Translations under genes and position numbers: made by a program
NCBI RefSeq assembly: GCF_900963305.1
Contig: NC_042521.1
Coordinates: 2,189,614 to 2,253,613 of the forward strand
Length of the DNA: 64,000 nt
Direction: 5' to 3'
Source of the DNA: Echeneis naucrates
Taxonomy: Eukaryota > Chordata > Actinopteri > Carangiformes > Echeneidae
In this document: positions 1 through 28,700 of the stretch, in pieces
Layout: every line of letters starts with the position of its first letter
How positions within the stretch are numbered: position 1 is the stretch's first letter
Notes under the pieces: model-generated
What the model was told of the DNA's origin: nothing
The model's database searches: none
The model's input: only the letters and a program-made list of their open reading frames with translations

Positions 1-477
1 TTTGGGTTATTTCTCTGTTTTCTGGTCTTGGGTGAAACCAAACATCCCAAAGCATCGAGTCACGATGTTTTCGCTTCGCGGGATGGATAGAGGCTCTCAG
101 TCCAACCTTCACCCCTTCATGAATCTTGGCTTTGTGGACTTTAAAAATTAAAAATGGTTCAACAATACAAAGAAAAGAAATCTCAGGAACATGGTCTCAA
201 TGGCTCCCTAGGTCTTGCAAACAGCAAAATTTATAGTCACTGAGATTCTGAAGCAACCTGAAATTTCTTTTCTTAAAATGGATCTATGCAACTTTAAAAA
301 TGTGAGTTGCCACTAAACATTTCTTGGGCTCTGGCAACCACAGTTTTATGATGTGTTCCATTTTTTTTCTTTTAACTCATCGTTACCTACAAGCAGACTT
401 TGAACTAACCACGCTCTTCCAATCAAATCTGCTTACTTCCTCCCTGCTCCACAATTCCTGTCAACTTGACCAAACAG
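1..477 (+). other. col11a2: col11a2 intron, cut by window edge
   Basis: This is intronic sequence ending in an AG acceptor just before the first recognisable exon at 478. No exon with flanking splice sites or collagen-like coding was seen. The laminin-G/thrombospondin-like N-terminal part of the gene must lie to the left of the window. Confidence 0.7.
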
Positions 478-16480
<16,003 letters not shown>

Positions 16481-17735
16481 AACACACACACAGACGCACA
16501 CCATCCACAGAACAACACATGCAGACGCTCACACACACACACTTATATAAAACATACACGCCCAGTAATTTGTAAATTAACTTGTAAATGATATGAATTA
16601 CACACACATACATACACACACACACACACACACACTCATACAGATGCTGTTTTGAGACAAACACGCACTCACACTTCAGTACGTGCCTGGGGAAAGCAAC
16701 ATCCTCCCAACAATTAATGGACGTCACAAAAAAAAAGTAAAGAGGAGAGAAATTTTTTTAAAAACTTGTGAAGAGGAGACATCCACAAGAACGGAAGAGA
16801 AACACCAGGAGAGAGCGATGGTCGGGACCAAACAGTGTTTTCTGGGCCTGAAGCCCCCACCCCTGTCTCCGATCCCCCTCTCGCTCCTCTCTCCTCCCCG
16901 CTGTCTCTCTATTTGTTTCCACTCATCTCACCTGCTCTACCTCCCCCCTCTTCCTCCCACCGAAGGGTCACACTCAGACACGACTTCCATTTTTATCAGT
17001 CCCACGTTCTCGCTGCGAGCAGCCCGTTTGACGGTTCCTCAGTCTGTCGTTTTCCTTCAGTCATTCAGATAAAAAGTTGCTGAATTTCCTGATTCAACTT
17101 TTCATCTGTTTTGCACTCGACAGCCAGAACTTCTCCCCGTGACGGGGAAACCTCGCCTCTGTCCGTCTGTTCTGCAGTGACCGTCAATCGTGTTGCTCGC
17201 ACTGAACACCCAGAGTCGCCCTCAGCTCTTATCTGGTGACATCAAAAGAAACCAAAGAATTAAAGCCAGCAGTTCGGCCCCAGATTAAAAAGAAGGAACT
17301 GATCCAACCGTGTCAGCAGGCTGATTGTCCGACTGATCCGCCACATGAATCTTGTACTCCCTGTAACAACAGTCCAGATGAGTTGCCTCTGAGCGCAGCA
17401 GAAACTCTGAACTGTTGGTCTGCTAACGTTGGACCCAACCTGCTGCGAAGTGTCTACATCTAGATCAGTCGCTTTAAAAGCCATTTTTTCTCTAAACTGT
17501 GCTCAACTTGGTGAGGCTGTATTTGCATGTTGCTGGTGAGTCTTCCTTTGAGTCGGGGGTCGAGCTATCGGGGTCACTAACAGTCCAGTATTTCCTGAAT
17601 CACTTCTGGTTGCTTTGATTGTTGTTTTCCATTCCACAGATCTTCAGCAGATCTTAGCCCTGTAAATCGGATTCAGAGCCCCCCCCCCTTCCTTTATTTC
17701 CTGCAGCAGTGAATAAAATAATGCTTTACTGAAAA
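16481..17735 (+). other. col11a2: col11a2 3' UTR
   Basis: Non-coding sequence follows the TAA. It contains a CA-rich stretch at 16600-16640 and a C/T-rich run around 16840-16960. The best poly(A) signal is AATAAA at 17712-17717, followed by an A-run. Further A/T-rich signals near 18508 and 18590 could give a longer 3' end. Confidence 0.6.
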
Positions 17736-19290
17736 AAACTGTGTGGCAAGGTGCTAATTCTACCAAAGTATAAAAGTTGTACTATTCACTTTGAGTCCTC
17801 CATTTCCTTTAGCCTCTTTTACATGAAGCTTTTTACTGGGGAAAATGTGCATTACACTCCATTTGTACAGAAATAGTGATATTCTAATGTATTTATTTAA
17901 AACAAACAGGGAGCTTTGAGATAAAAAAAAAACAGGAACGACCAAATATTCCAGTCAAATGTGGTATATTTCATTTGTATTTATTTCCTGTAGCTGACAC
18001 CTGAAGGTGGATTAAACTCACTGCCAGCCTGAGTTATGGTGCTTCTGTTCACGCCCTGTCCAAACTCCTTTTGTACAACCAAAGAATCTGTGGCCATATT
18101 TTTATTGTAAGATCCCTTTTTTAGTGTTTTCATCGACTGTACTGTGCTGTTAAATTTTGCCTCCACTGTCATGATTAAATGGTGACTCTCCAGCTCTGTC
18201 TGTCTGACTTGGCGTATGTTAGCTTCAGGCTCAGGCTTCCAAACAAAAATATATTTTACTTCATGCCGACACAATCCTCCGATTTTTTTTGAAAGTCCTC
18301 TGTGAGACCGCAGCGTGAAGGAGAAAGGCTCAGAGAGGGAGGGGGGGCGACCCTGCCAGCCATTAATGGGATTAATAAGATTATTATTTGTGGCTGTGGG
18401 GTGATTTCCTACTTGGGTTCTGGATTTATTTGGGTTTTATATTTGTTTGTTTGTTCGTTTTTGTTTTTTTAATATCGTGGGGAAACAGGGAGGGATGTCT
18501 AAACCTAAAAATAAAAAGATCTGTCCTTGAGAGAACAACCTCAACTTTTGTTTGTTTTTACTATGTTGGAGACAAATATTTCAAGATAAATAAATATGGT
18601 GCTGAAAAGAGAAAAAAGTATTATTTTAAAATGTGTGTAAGTAATTTTTTTAAATTCCTGTTTCTGTAATATATAATCTTTTTAAAAAGAGCTGCTTGAC
18701 TCTTGTTTTTCTTCCAAACTCTCATCTGTAGTTCTTTACTTTGTACAGCCAGTTCAGCTGTTTATTTTTATTGGTCCATGTTTCGTTATGCTTTCTGATG
18801 TCTTTCCATCTTTCCATAAAATTGTTTTATTAATGTGGATTTGTGAATAATTTTAGCATTAGCATGCAGTTAGCGAGCTCACTTCCACTTCACTTCAGAG
18901 TAAAGCAGAGGAAGTTACTTTGAGTTTGAAATTATCTTTAACACTCCTGTTCATTGGAAAAAAGAAAATGTTTGTTTCAAAAACACGAAGCAGCATCCCG
19001 ACCTACAGCTCACTGCCTAACACAAACTGCTCAGTTATTTTGGAGAGGACGGAAAAATCACGACATCTAAATTCTGGGCTTCATATTAAAATGAAACTCG
19101 CTTTAGACCTTTGTTTATAGAATTATAATAATCAGAGGTATTTAATGGCATTCCCACTGTACAGCACATGATCACATACAGATCTGTGGAACATCCACAG
19201 TAACAATCAAACACTTTTTCACTTTGATGAACAAATTCATTGAAAGGACTCGCCTGCTGTTGGCCACCATCAGTCGGACGGGGGTTTGAT
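17736..19290. other. Convergent intergenic region and hsd17b8 3' UTR
   Basis: No coding sequence was recognised. On the minus strand the hsd17b8 3' UTR runs leftward from 19290. A possible minus-strand poly(A) signal is TTTATT (read AATAAA) at 18826-18831. The two genes end tail to tail, so their 3' ends could come within about a kilobase or overlap. Confidence 0.45.
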
Positions 19291-21155
19291 TTAGCCAATG
19301 AAGAGTCCTCCTGACGAGGAAAGACACAAAAATATATTAGAGTTCACTTTAAAATGTGAGATGACCATTGTGTGTCACTTTAAATCAACATCTCACTTTT
19401 TCTGGTCAAATCCACGGATACACACAGCTGTTAGAGACTTGAATCAGACCTTACCTGTCACTTCGATGCTGCAGCCTGTGATGTACCGAGAATCATCTGA
19501 GGCGAGAAAGGCACACACGTCTGCCACCTCTGCAGAACGAGCACAAGGACGGGTCAACAGCGTGAAGACGTCACGGACACCAAGCAGGTACAGAACACAG
19601 AGTAAAGGCTGTTCATTTCAGTTCCTTTGGTCATTTCGACATCATTCCTTTAGTAAAGCCAACACAGTATTTAGTCTTATCTGACCTGCTGGCTCGCCCA
19701 TCCGTCCCATCGGCACCAAGGATTTCATCTGAAACACATCAAACTTATTTCAGGAGGATTCAGTGTAGAAACGAGGAGTCCCAAAGACCAAAGTCGTCTT
19801 TGGTGCATGTTGAACTTCCTTTCAAGGCTTTCTCTTATCAAAAATAAACACATCTAAATCTAAACGGTCCCTTCGGCTGACAGACGCCACGTGCTGTACC
19901 TTGGTAATAACCTTCTCTGGGACTTTGTCCGTCATCGGGGTCGATATGAATCCTGGCAGCACGCAGTTACAGCGAATCTCAAACCTGGAGAGAGGAGAAG
20001 GAGTCTCCATCAGCTCCAGGTGTCTCTGTGTTCGATGGGCTGATCTGGATCTTCTCACCTGCTCAGCTCTTTGGCGGCGGTTCTGGTTAATCCCTCCACT
20101 CCGGCTTTAGAGGCGGCGTAGTTAGCCTGTCCGATGTTTCCCACCTACAAACAGACACAGACATGAAAAGGCACTGCAGCTACTCATGTTAACAACAAAT
20201 CCGACGCCAGATCCTCAAACTTGTGGCTTTCAAACTAACTTTATATTCCATTGTGTCTCTTAAGTTTCTTATTCTTTGTTAATGTTTTGGTCTGAACTCT
20301 GGAGAGAAAATACACAACCACCAAACTGAAAGTTCAACTTTCAGCTGTTCCACTTTTACTGGTGAAAAAGTGACCAAGTGTCAGCCACCTGTTGTTATAT
20401 CACCTTTCCCACGATGCTGCCCACAGTAACGATGGACCCTTTGGGTGCTCCACAGGCCACCAGAGCCTGAGCAACCGCCTGTGTCACCAAGAACGAACCC
20501 TGAGAGAGACATGAACCAGTTCAGTCTGTCTCTCAATACACAGACACTCTGTATTTCTGTGGAGAGTTCATCTCTACACTGATGAGACTTTTAGATCAGT
20601 AACCAAGAAGTTTGTTTCTGACTAAATTAACTGGACAAAAAGTTTGCGCTTTGCTTTGTTTGGCTTGTAGGTTTTGTGTTAAGTTGTGTTTTTAGGAGAA
20701 GCTTCACTGCAGCTTGTTCTCATCCAGGATTTCACAGCAGGAGGTTCAGATTTAAAAGTTAAATATCATCAGGACACGAGGAAAGATAGGAAAACTTGGT
20801 CCTCTGGAGAGATTTGTTCTCAAATCGCTCCAATAAAAATGAAGGTGTTGAACACAAAGAGAAAGAATGAGATGAACTGCTGTTGATCAGGTGAATCAGG
20901 AGTGTTGAGGGAAGGAAGTGACGTAGGTGAAGAGGAAACATGGAAGAGAAGAAGGGAACTTGATGACAGTGAACATACCTTCAGGTTGACCTGGACGACT
21001 CTGTCAAACTGTTCCTCCGTCATGTTGAGCAGGAAGTCGTCCTGCGTGATTCCTGCAGCGTTCACACACACCGAGGGAGGCTGGAAGTAATGAGTCTGTG
21101 GAGGGGAGAGGGGCCGAGGAGAGAGAGGTCAGCACAACTACCACACATACAAACA

Positions 21156-21234
<79 letters not shown>

Positions 21235-22122
21235 GTATACTTGTGACCAGCTGTGTTATACTCTCTTTCGATGAGACGTCCACCTTCGCCGCCATGTGGC
21301 TCTGCCCTCTGAGGTCACTCTGCAGGCTCCTCAGCGTCTCATTGGCCGACTCCTCACTGATGTCAGCGACCACCACCGAGGCGCCCTCAGAGGCAAATCT
21401 GTGGCACACGGCTCGTCCGATTCCACTGCCCCCCCCTGAATAAGAGAAGGAAAGCCAGAGGTGCCCCAGACTGATGGTGTCAGACGGTTGGGGGTAAAAT
21501 TATGTTTGCTGCACAGTCACTGATTAAACCAACATTCATTGTTTAAAGTGTACCGCAGAATCGTTGTGTGGTTGTGTATCTCTGAACAGAATGAGTGATT
21601 TAATTGGTACATCGAAGATAATTTATCAGAGAATTTTTAGTTGCTTTTATTAATGAAAATAAAACTTCTATAAAAAAATAAAACTGGCTGCAGCTTCCTG
21701 CAGCTTCCTGCACTGTAATGAAGTAAATATCTGCACTTTTAGAGGCATTTATCTACATTTTCTAAACAATAATAATCATGTTTATCAAAACTGATCACTT
21801 GTTTTCTTTTCACATGTCATCCAAACGGATTAATTCATGTAAATACCTTTTTTCTTTCAGAAGACGTGAATCCAAAGCTCATGAATTAATTTACTGTCGG
21901 AAACAAACTTTCCTGAACACACAAACATGTAACGTTTCGTTTTATCAGTTCTCGTTTGTTTAAATGAGAAAACTCGGAACGGAAGACTAACCCTGAAAAC
22001 ACGAAGTTAAAAAAAAGTCATCATCCTGATCTTTTCACATTTTATTGAAACAATCTGTGTATTTTCAGTAAAAACTCACCAGTGATCAGAGCCAACCTTG
22101 ATATCAGTCTGGCCGCCGCCAT
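19291..22122 (-). CDS. hsd17b8: 17-beta-hydroxysteroid dehydrogenase 8 / mitochondrial 3-ketoacyl-ACP reductase alpha subunit
   Basis: This short-chain dehydrogenase in mammals pairs with CBR4 as the mitochondrial 3-oxoacyl-ACP reductase and also oxidises estradiol. Exons in transcript order: 22080-22122, 21233-21435, 20979-21095, 20404-20499, 20059-20144, 19900-19984, 19686-19728, 19455-19529, 19291-19310, giving 255 aa (human 261). Visible features are the NAD(P) motif TGGGSGIG (residues 14-21), VNAAG, Asn119 in VNLKG, Ser149, and YAASK with Tyr162 and Lys166, a complete Asn-Ser-Tyr-Lys tetrad with the expected 13-residue Ser-Tyr spacing. It ends VTGGLFIG. The start is the ATG of [10 protein letters not shown], a short basic, Arg-containing leader that fits mitochondrial import. 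Intron 2 begins directly in a GT repeat. Confidence 0.96.
21157..21232. repeat. (AC)n microsatellite forming the hsd17b8 intron 2 donor
   Basis: About 75 bp of almost pure AC dinucleotides. Read on the gene strand it is (GT)n, and the exon 2 CAG is followed at once by GTGTGTGT, so the 5' splice site is the first unit of the repeat. Confidence 0.95.
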
Positions 22123-23250
22123 GTTGGTTTCCTCCGGTGTTGCTGCCGTTTCCGGTTTGTCCGCTTGATGGCGCCACGGCGACAGTGTGTTTAACTTCAG
22201 TCCGTTTATTCTGGAAGAAACATTTTTAGGTTCTGCAGCCACAAAAAGTCCGTTTCTCCCCCGTGTTTTCGGTACCGTTGGAGCCGAAATCAGCCGGAAG
22301 TTTTCTTTTACTTTGAAAATCGGGTTCCATGTTGTGTGTTTTTGTTTGTTTTTTTTTTTCAAGTGAATCTAAACTTCCGTTGTTGAAATGCAGACTAAAA
22401 ATAAAAGTACAAGTACAACCAAAATAAGATACATGGACATACAACAGAAAGATATATTTAGGTAGATTTAATGTCGACTGATTTTAATTCATTTAAACAG
22501 CGCTGAGCTCATCAGAGCATCAGCTCAGGTGTAAAAACAGAAATAATAGCATGAAGTGCTTCCGGTAAGCACTATCAAAATAAGATTAGAATGCGTAGGC
22601 TTTTTTAAACTATACGAGCTGCAATGTTTAATTTTGAAAGGTCATAACCGGAAAAGCTATGTTTATGTAAATTCTTTGTCTTTACTCTTTACGTGTTTAG
22701 TAAAGACAGATAGCATGAATTGTTTCCGGTAGGCTTTTTCAAAATAAAAGCACTGGTTGTCGCGCTAACTAACGAGACTTCACCGAGCTTGAAAATTTCT
22801 ATAATTCTGATAATTCACAAAACTCAGTTCTTCAACGAGTTGATCTGAAGAAAAAAGGTTACGGTGAATAATATTCTTATATATAAAGGCATTCAGATAT
22901 ATGAATAAATGAACCACATCAGCAGTTTGTTTTCACTATAGTCGGTTCGTGATTAAGTTATTTATCTCTTTTTGAAATCACAGAATATATTTTCAACAAA
23001 AAATCAGCCACAGTTAAACTATTTTCAGGAAAACTCTGTTTTCAAAACCTGCAGTCACTTTTCCTGAACTCTCCTCACAGTAATTATAGATAGAAAAGTC
23101 TACGTTCGCTATCAAACGGGTTTTATTTTTGAAAGGTGTTGACCGGAAGTTCTATCTATGTCATTTTTCTCTTTACTTTTTTAAGCTTTACGCGTTGCAG
23201 TTCTTCGCTGTGGCCACAAGGCGGCAGTGAAACACCGACACTCACCGTTC
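22123..23250. other. hsd17b8 upstream region with diverged local duplications
   Basis: No gene was recognised. The first 120 bp upstream of the hsd17b8 ATG are GC-richer and include CCGGTTT/ETS-like sequence, so the promoter is probably here. Two short blocks recur: a block with GCATGAA..TTTCCGGTA at 22547-22584 and 22711-22750, and a TTTTGAAAGGT..GACCGGAA..CTTTAC block at 22630-22695 and 23124-23194. This suggests an old tandem duplication. Confidence 0.6.
23214..23227 (+). promoter_or_regulatory. CTCF-like site between hsd17b8 and brd2
   Basis: CCACAAGGCGGCAG fits the vertebrate CTCF core CCACNAGGNGGCAG at every specified base. It lies between the hsd17b8 5' end and the brd2 3' end, a plausible insulator position. 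Binding is inferred only from the motif. Confidence 0.55.
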
Positions 23251-24820
23251 AGTCCAATATTACTAACCCAAGTGTGAAAGCTGCTGATTCACATCCAGCT
23301 GATTTAAGAAAGACACTTTATAGTTCAGATCAGTTTGTTCATTCAACCCGCAGATTTTTCTGAAGAATGTCTGATGACCAAATGAAAGACGACATAAAAT
23401 TAAACACTTTCATTTAATAATTTTTTCTGATTTTCACGGCTCATCTTATACACAGTAAAATTTTGCATTAAAGTTAAAAATGTTTAAGTTGTTTAAAGAA
23501 GAGAATCAAAAAAGGGGATTAAATATGTTTATTCACCTCATCCAGCAGTAACTTAATATTTTACTATACATTTACTTTATTTTTAAATTCTGGGAAATAA
23601 GAAAATACTGAAATTAAAGGAAGTGACAAAATTTTCTTCCTCTGCCACATCACACAATTTTGCAGTATTTGACATCTTTGAATATAATAAAGCAACATTA
23701 AATGCCAGCTTTTCCATTTATAATTTTTAAAGGTATACAAAGAAAATGTATTTTGTTACAGACGCTGGCTGCTGCCAGTTATACATTAAAAGAAAATCAA
23801 GTTTCAATTTAATATTTCAATTTTGATTGAATCTTTCTGGCCCTGGAGAAAATAAAATGTACATTTTAATAGACCTTAATTGGCTGAGCTCAGTAAAGCC
23901 TGAAAGTCTCTGATCTATGAACAGAATTTGCCCACAGTCAGTGAAAAGATGAACATGTTTATTTATGTACAGATGTTCAGATGAAATGATGGAGTCAAGT
24001 ACAGAGGCGTTTAGATTTCTGACAAACATCAGAAAAGTAAGACTGACAACTGGAGTATTTCGTCTTGGAGCTGTAGCCCAAAGAAAAATCTCCACTAAGT
24101 TACTGAAGGGAAAAAACCAAAACATGCTCAAAAGGTTGAGACCGTAAAATATGTACACTTCTACAATCCTGACAATCTGTGCATATTTCATAGAGTAGAC
24201 TTCCACTTAAAAGCTTTTGATTACTTCCAGTAATATGAAAAAAGCATCTCCATTCAAATTTCCCCTAAATAAATAATCCATTTCAAACATACAACAGTCC
24301 AATCTCAAGCCAAAGACATTTTAAAAAGAAAACAAAACTGATACACACTTTACCTAAATCACAAATTGTTAAGTAGTACCACCAAAACAAACAGTGCATC
24401 GTTATAACTCACAACATTAAACCATCTTCTGTCAAAAGAATCTAAACCACTTCCATGTCCATCACCATCCACAGCATAAAGTTTCTAGAGAGAAACTCTC
24501 CAACTTGCTATTACTAATGATTTAATCACACAAAGAAGTGAACTTACTTTTAAACAATACTCAGTTAATACACAAAACTTTCAGCTGCCGTAGATCTCAA
24601 AGGCCAAATTGTTGTGACACTGTGGTGTTCAGGAGTGATGGCCCGAGGAAATCCAACCAAAACACTCCTCCAAAAAAATATCAAATATAAAAACCAGTAA
24701 AAGCTTTTTCTGCAACTTCACATACTGAAGTCCAGTTTGTCGATTTTGGACTGAACAGAAGTGAACAAAAAATAAAAGAACTGAGATGTTATTCGGGCAC
24801 GGGTGAGTGGACAAGACACG
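23251..24820. other. A/T-rich spacer, possible distal brd2 3' UTR
   Basis: No coding sequence was recognised. Minus-strand AATAAA signals appear as TTTATT near 23528 and 23955, so longer brd2 transcripts could extend here. Confidence 0.4.
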
Positions 24821-25735
24821 TCCTCACAATTTATTAGCAGATTGGTCACAAGAAGAAAAAAACATTTTACAGAGAAACTGAAACAGAAAGGGAGAAAAAA
24901 AGACAGCCAACACGGGAACAGAAATATTTACGTTGAAACTGATGAAACTATGTCACATTTCTGTACAGTGGCCAACCCTTTCAAACACGGATATGAGTAC
25001 ACAAGGATGCAGTAAAGTAGTACATAAGTATGCAGGTGTCTGTCAGCTCCTCTGTATTGCATGCATTCTGTATTCTACCCAACCAAGGTGCTTCTGTGTG
25101 CAGACCGATTTTCAACGCCTGCGTCAAAACTATGAGGGATCTCACAAAGCTGCACTTGCACACACGCACGCACACACACACACACACACACACACGTTTC
25201 CTCTCGGTCATCCCCAAAAAAAAAAAAAAAAAAAAAAACAAAACCTCACAAAACAACTCTGCCCACATCAGTACATCTTTCCCAGCATGAGGGAATAAAT
25301 TAGCTTCATAAAATGCTTCTTTATAAAAGAAAAATAGATATTCATATAACTGTACACCTCATCTATACAGCATAAAGACAGGGAGCACGTTAAGAAGGGA
25401 AATTATCTCCAGAAATAAGACTGTTTCTGGCTCTAGCACCCTTATCCCTCCAACACATGCACTGCTCGTCTCCTTTATGGGCAGCAGATGGAGCGTCCCT
25501 CGCTCTGCCAAACAAGGCCGCTTCTCCAGAGAACAGCTCCGACAGTCCATCAGTCCAGGACTGGAAGAATGAGCTGAGCGCAGGGAAAGCCCCATCTCTC
25601 TCTGAGTTCAACACCCGAGTCGGACCAGTTTCGCCCGGTGCTGGTCTCGTTTGATCCACCCTGCAGCTCCGTCAGTAGCTCTGTTACAGTTCAGTGAAAC
25701 GCTCATGGCCCTTCACATGGACCTCCACCTGCTGC
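24821..25735 (-). other. brd2a: brd2 3' UTR (proximal)
   Basis: Non-coding sequence after the brd2 stop. TTTATT at 24830-24835 reads as AATAAA on the gene strand and would give a 3' UTR of about 0.9 kb. It includes a CA repeat at 25157-25194 and an A-run at 25215-25238, which is poly-T in the transcript sense. Confidence 0.5.
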
Positions 25736-28700
25736 TCAGCCAGAGTCTGAGTCACTTGTGTCTGAGGATGAAGAAGAGGAGGAGGAGGAAGAAGAGTCCG
25801 AGGAGGAGCTACTGGCGCTCAGACGTGAAGGCTGGGTGTGGGCCTCAGTCGCAGGTTTCTCTGCTGCAGGGGAAAAAGAAAAACATTTTTCCACCAGCCA
25901 CAAACAACTCAAGTGTACAAGCTTCCAAGCTGGAATTCATCTCAAATGCTTTTAAAATATCCCAACTTACGTTTGGTCTTTGGAGGCTTCTTCCCAGAAT
26001 TGAGCTGACCGCTGACGTCCATCAGCCTTCTCTCCAGCTCCATCTGCTTCTCCAGAGCGAGCTCTTCCCGGGACTTTCCAGCACTGTTCTTTTTACTTGC
26101 TGCACACCAAGACACAAGTCAGACGAGACACAGTTTAATGTTGGTGAAGAGCTGCTGACAGTTGAGGCCCTTCTGTTACGTCTAACATCCCCAGAGAACT
26201 TTATTTTACTTTTCAAGGAAAGAGCAGATAAAAAAAAAAAAAATACACATTTCTAACCCCCCAAATATAAAAACACATGTCCAACTTGTCCTACTAACCA
26301 TATGGTTTCCGAGGTTTCTTCCTCAGACACGTCATGACGTATCGCTCGAGCTCCCGCAGCGTTGATGGCTTCAGTGTCTCGAAGTCTATCTCAATCTCCT
26401 CGGGGTTGGTGTCTCGGAGTGAGGGCTCACGGGACTGGATGATGTAAACAACGCGGCCCAGCTTCTCACCAGGAAGTTTGTTAATGTCCAGGCTGAGCTG
26501 GCGCTTCTCATCGTATGACATGGGCGCTGTCTCCTCCTCTTCGTCCGAGTCGAAATGACTCACGATCGGGTCGTGGACCGGCTGCGGCATGTTAAACATC
26601 ATGCCGCCCTTTTTGGTTCTGATGGAAGGACAGATGGAGAGATGAAGGAGATCATTAGAAAATATCACACTACGTCTTTTTCCACATGCTTCAGCAAATA
26701 TGTCTAATATCATTTTTCTTTTCCTCAGTTTTCCAGCAGGTGTCAGGAAGTACTCACTTGCTCTTGTTGTTTTTCTTGCTTGGCGGCTTCTTAATCGGTA
26801 TTACAGGACAGCCAACTGCTGCTCGGTTGGGCTTTGGTTTTGGAGTCTTGGCGATTTTGGGCGTCTTGGCCGGCTTTATAGGCGGCAGCTCTTCCTCAAC
26901 CCTCCGGTGCTTCTCTTTTTCTACCTTTTTCTTCTTCTTCTTCTCTTTCTTCTCCTTCTTCTTCTTCGGTTTGACGATGGGGCCCTGGGAGAGCGCAGTG
27001 AGCTGCTCGTGCACAGCTTTCAGCTGAAAGGAGGCAGACAGGAAGCTGAGTTATAAAGGATGACCCAGGAAACATGAATGCCTCACATCAGCATCATTAG
27101 AACAAACCTGTTCCTGCAGCTCTGCCAGCCGGTTGGCTCTCTCCTCCTCAGAGTCAGAGCTCGGGCTGCTCTCACTCTCCTCACTCTCACTGCTGAGCTC
27201 GCTCTCAGAGGATGACGAGGAAGAGGAGGAGGAAGAGGAGGAGCTAGGTGGTGCTGGAGGCTCATCTGGCATCTTTGCAAAGCAGAACTCAAAGACATCC
27301 TGAAATTGGCAAAAGTTAGAGAGTGAGTTGATGATTTGAAAAATCAAAAAAAAGCTGTACTGTTCTGACAATCACTTAAAGAAGATCACATTACCTGGAG
27401 TTTTCTGGCCATCGCCACCACATCATGATCGGGGGGGTTGTACTTGTAGCAGTTGGAGAACATCAGTCTGACATCAGCAGAGAACTGCTGAGCGTCACGA
27501 TACTCTCTGCCATCCATCTTCCGCTGAAGACAAAGAGAGAAGAGGTTTTAACCAACACAACACCAGCTGGGACTGGACGTTTTTGTAAAGACATGACGCA
27601 TTAAAACCAACATTTATTCTTCAGGAAAATGTCTAAAAAGCCATAAATAACTTTTATCTCTGCATCCGTTGAATCTAATTTATAAAGAGGCCACCTGCTG
27701 TCGTTGATGGTGAACTGGAAAACAGATCACACTGAGCCTTTCTCTTAAAAAAAAAAAAAAAAAAAGCATAATAGCCATTTTCCCCAGACAAATACCTTGA
27801 TGGTGCTGAGGTCCATGGGCTGCTTGATGATGTCATGATAGTCATGAAGACCGAGGGTTGTGGCGTCGACGGGTTTGTAGAACGGCCAGGCGTATGCTGC
27901 GTGCTTCTTTGACAGCAGCTCCTTCAGGACGCCGTTGCAGTAGCGCAGCTGAGGGCTCAGCTTGCTGCGACGCACCGGGGGCGGCAGTATGGAATCAGGT
28001 AAATCCTTCTTGGGAGGCTTGATGGGTCGTCCACTCACTCCTCTCCTGTTTCCTGCTGCTGCTTTGGCGCCCATCATCACTGTTCCACGGCCCATCCCCA
28101 TCCCCATGCCCATGCCCAGACCCATGGCCAACCCCATGCCCTGGCTGACGCTGAGGCCTTGGTTCATTGCCAGGCTGGAGTTATGGTCCACCCCAAGAGA
28201 GGTCAAGGTGAGCGGTGAGTTGTGTCCACCCCCCATCCCCAGGCTGATGCCGCTGACACCCATCGTGCTCATTATGGGCATGGCTACGGTGCTTGGGGTG
28301 GTTGTATCAGCTTTCCTCTTCACACCTTTTTTCTATGAGAAGAAAAGATGAGGGAAGGAGGAGTGGGTGGGTCAGAAGAGCGTTTTGTGTTGTGCCTTGT
28401 GTTCATGACAACATTGTCAACACAAATACACAATGGCAAAGGTAACCATTACCTTAGCTGTAGGCTGTGTGGGGGGCAGAGCTGTAATAGTAGGCATGCT
28501 TTGTTCAGTTGGAAGAACGGGGGGTAAGCTCTTGCTCACAAGAGTCTGTGGGGGGGTGGAAAGGATGGAGTCAGGCGTTTCTGGGGTAGGAGGTGAGTAC
28601 GCTGACTGGGAGACGGCCGGAACCTGATGAGCTGTTGTCACTCCCCCAGACACTGAAAGAAAAATGGGGAAGGTGGTGAGATTCAGTGAGATCAGGGCTG

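Noticed and set aside
21004-21443. Frames with Cys-Val or Thr-His runs
   Set aside because: Dinucleotide repeat read in frame; only the exon part belongs to hsd17b8.
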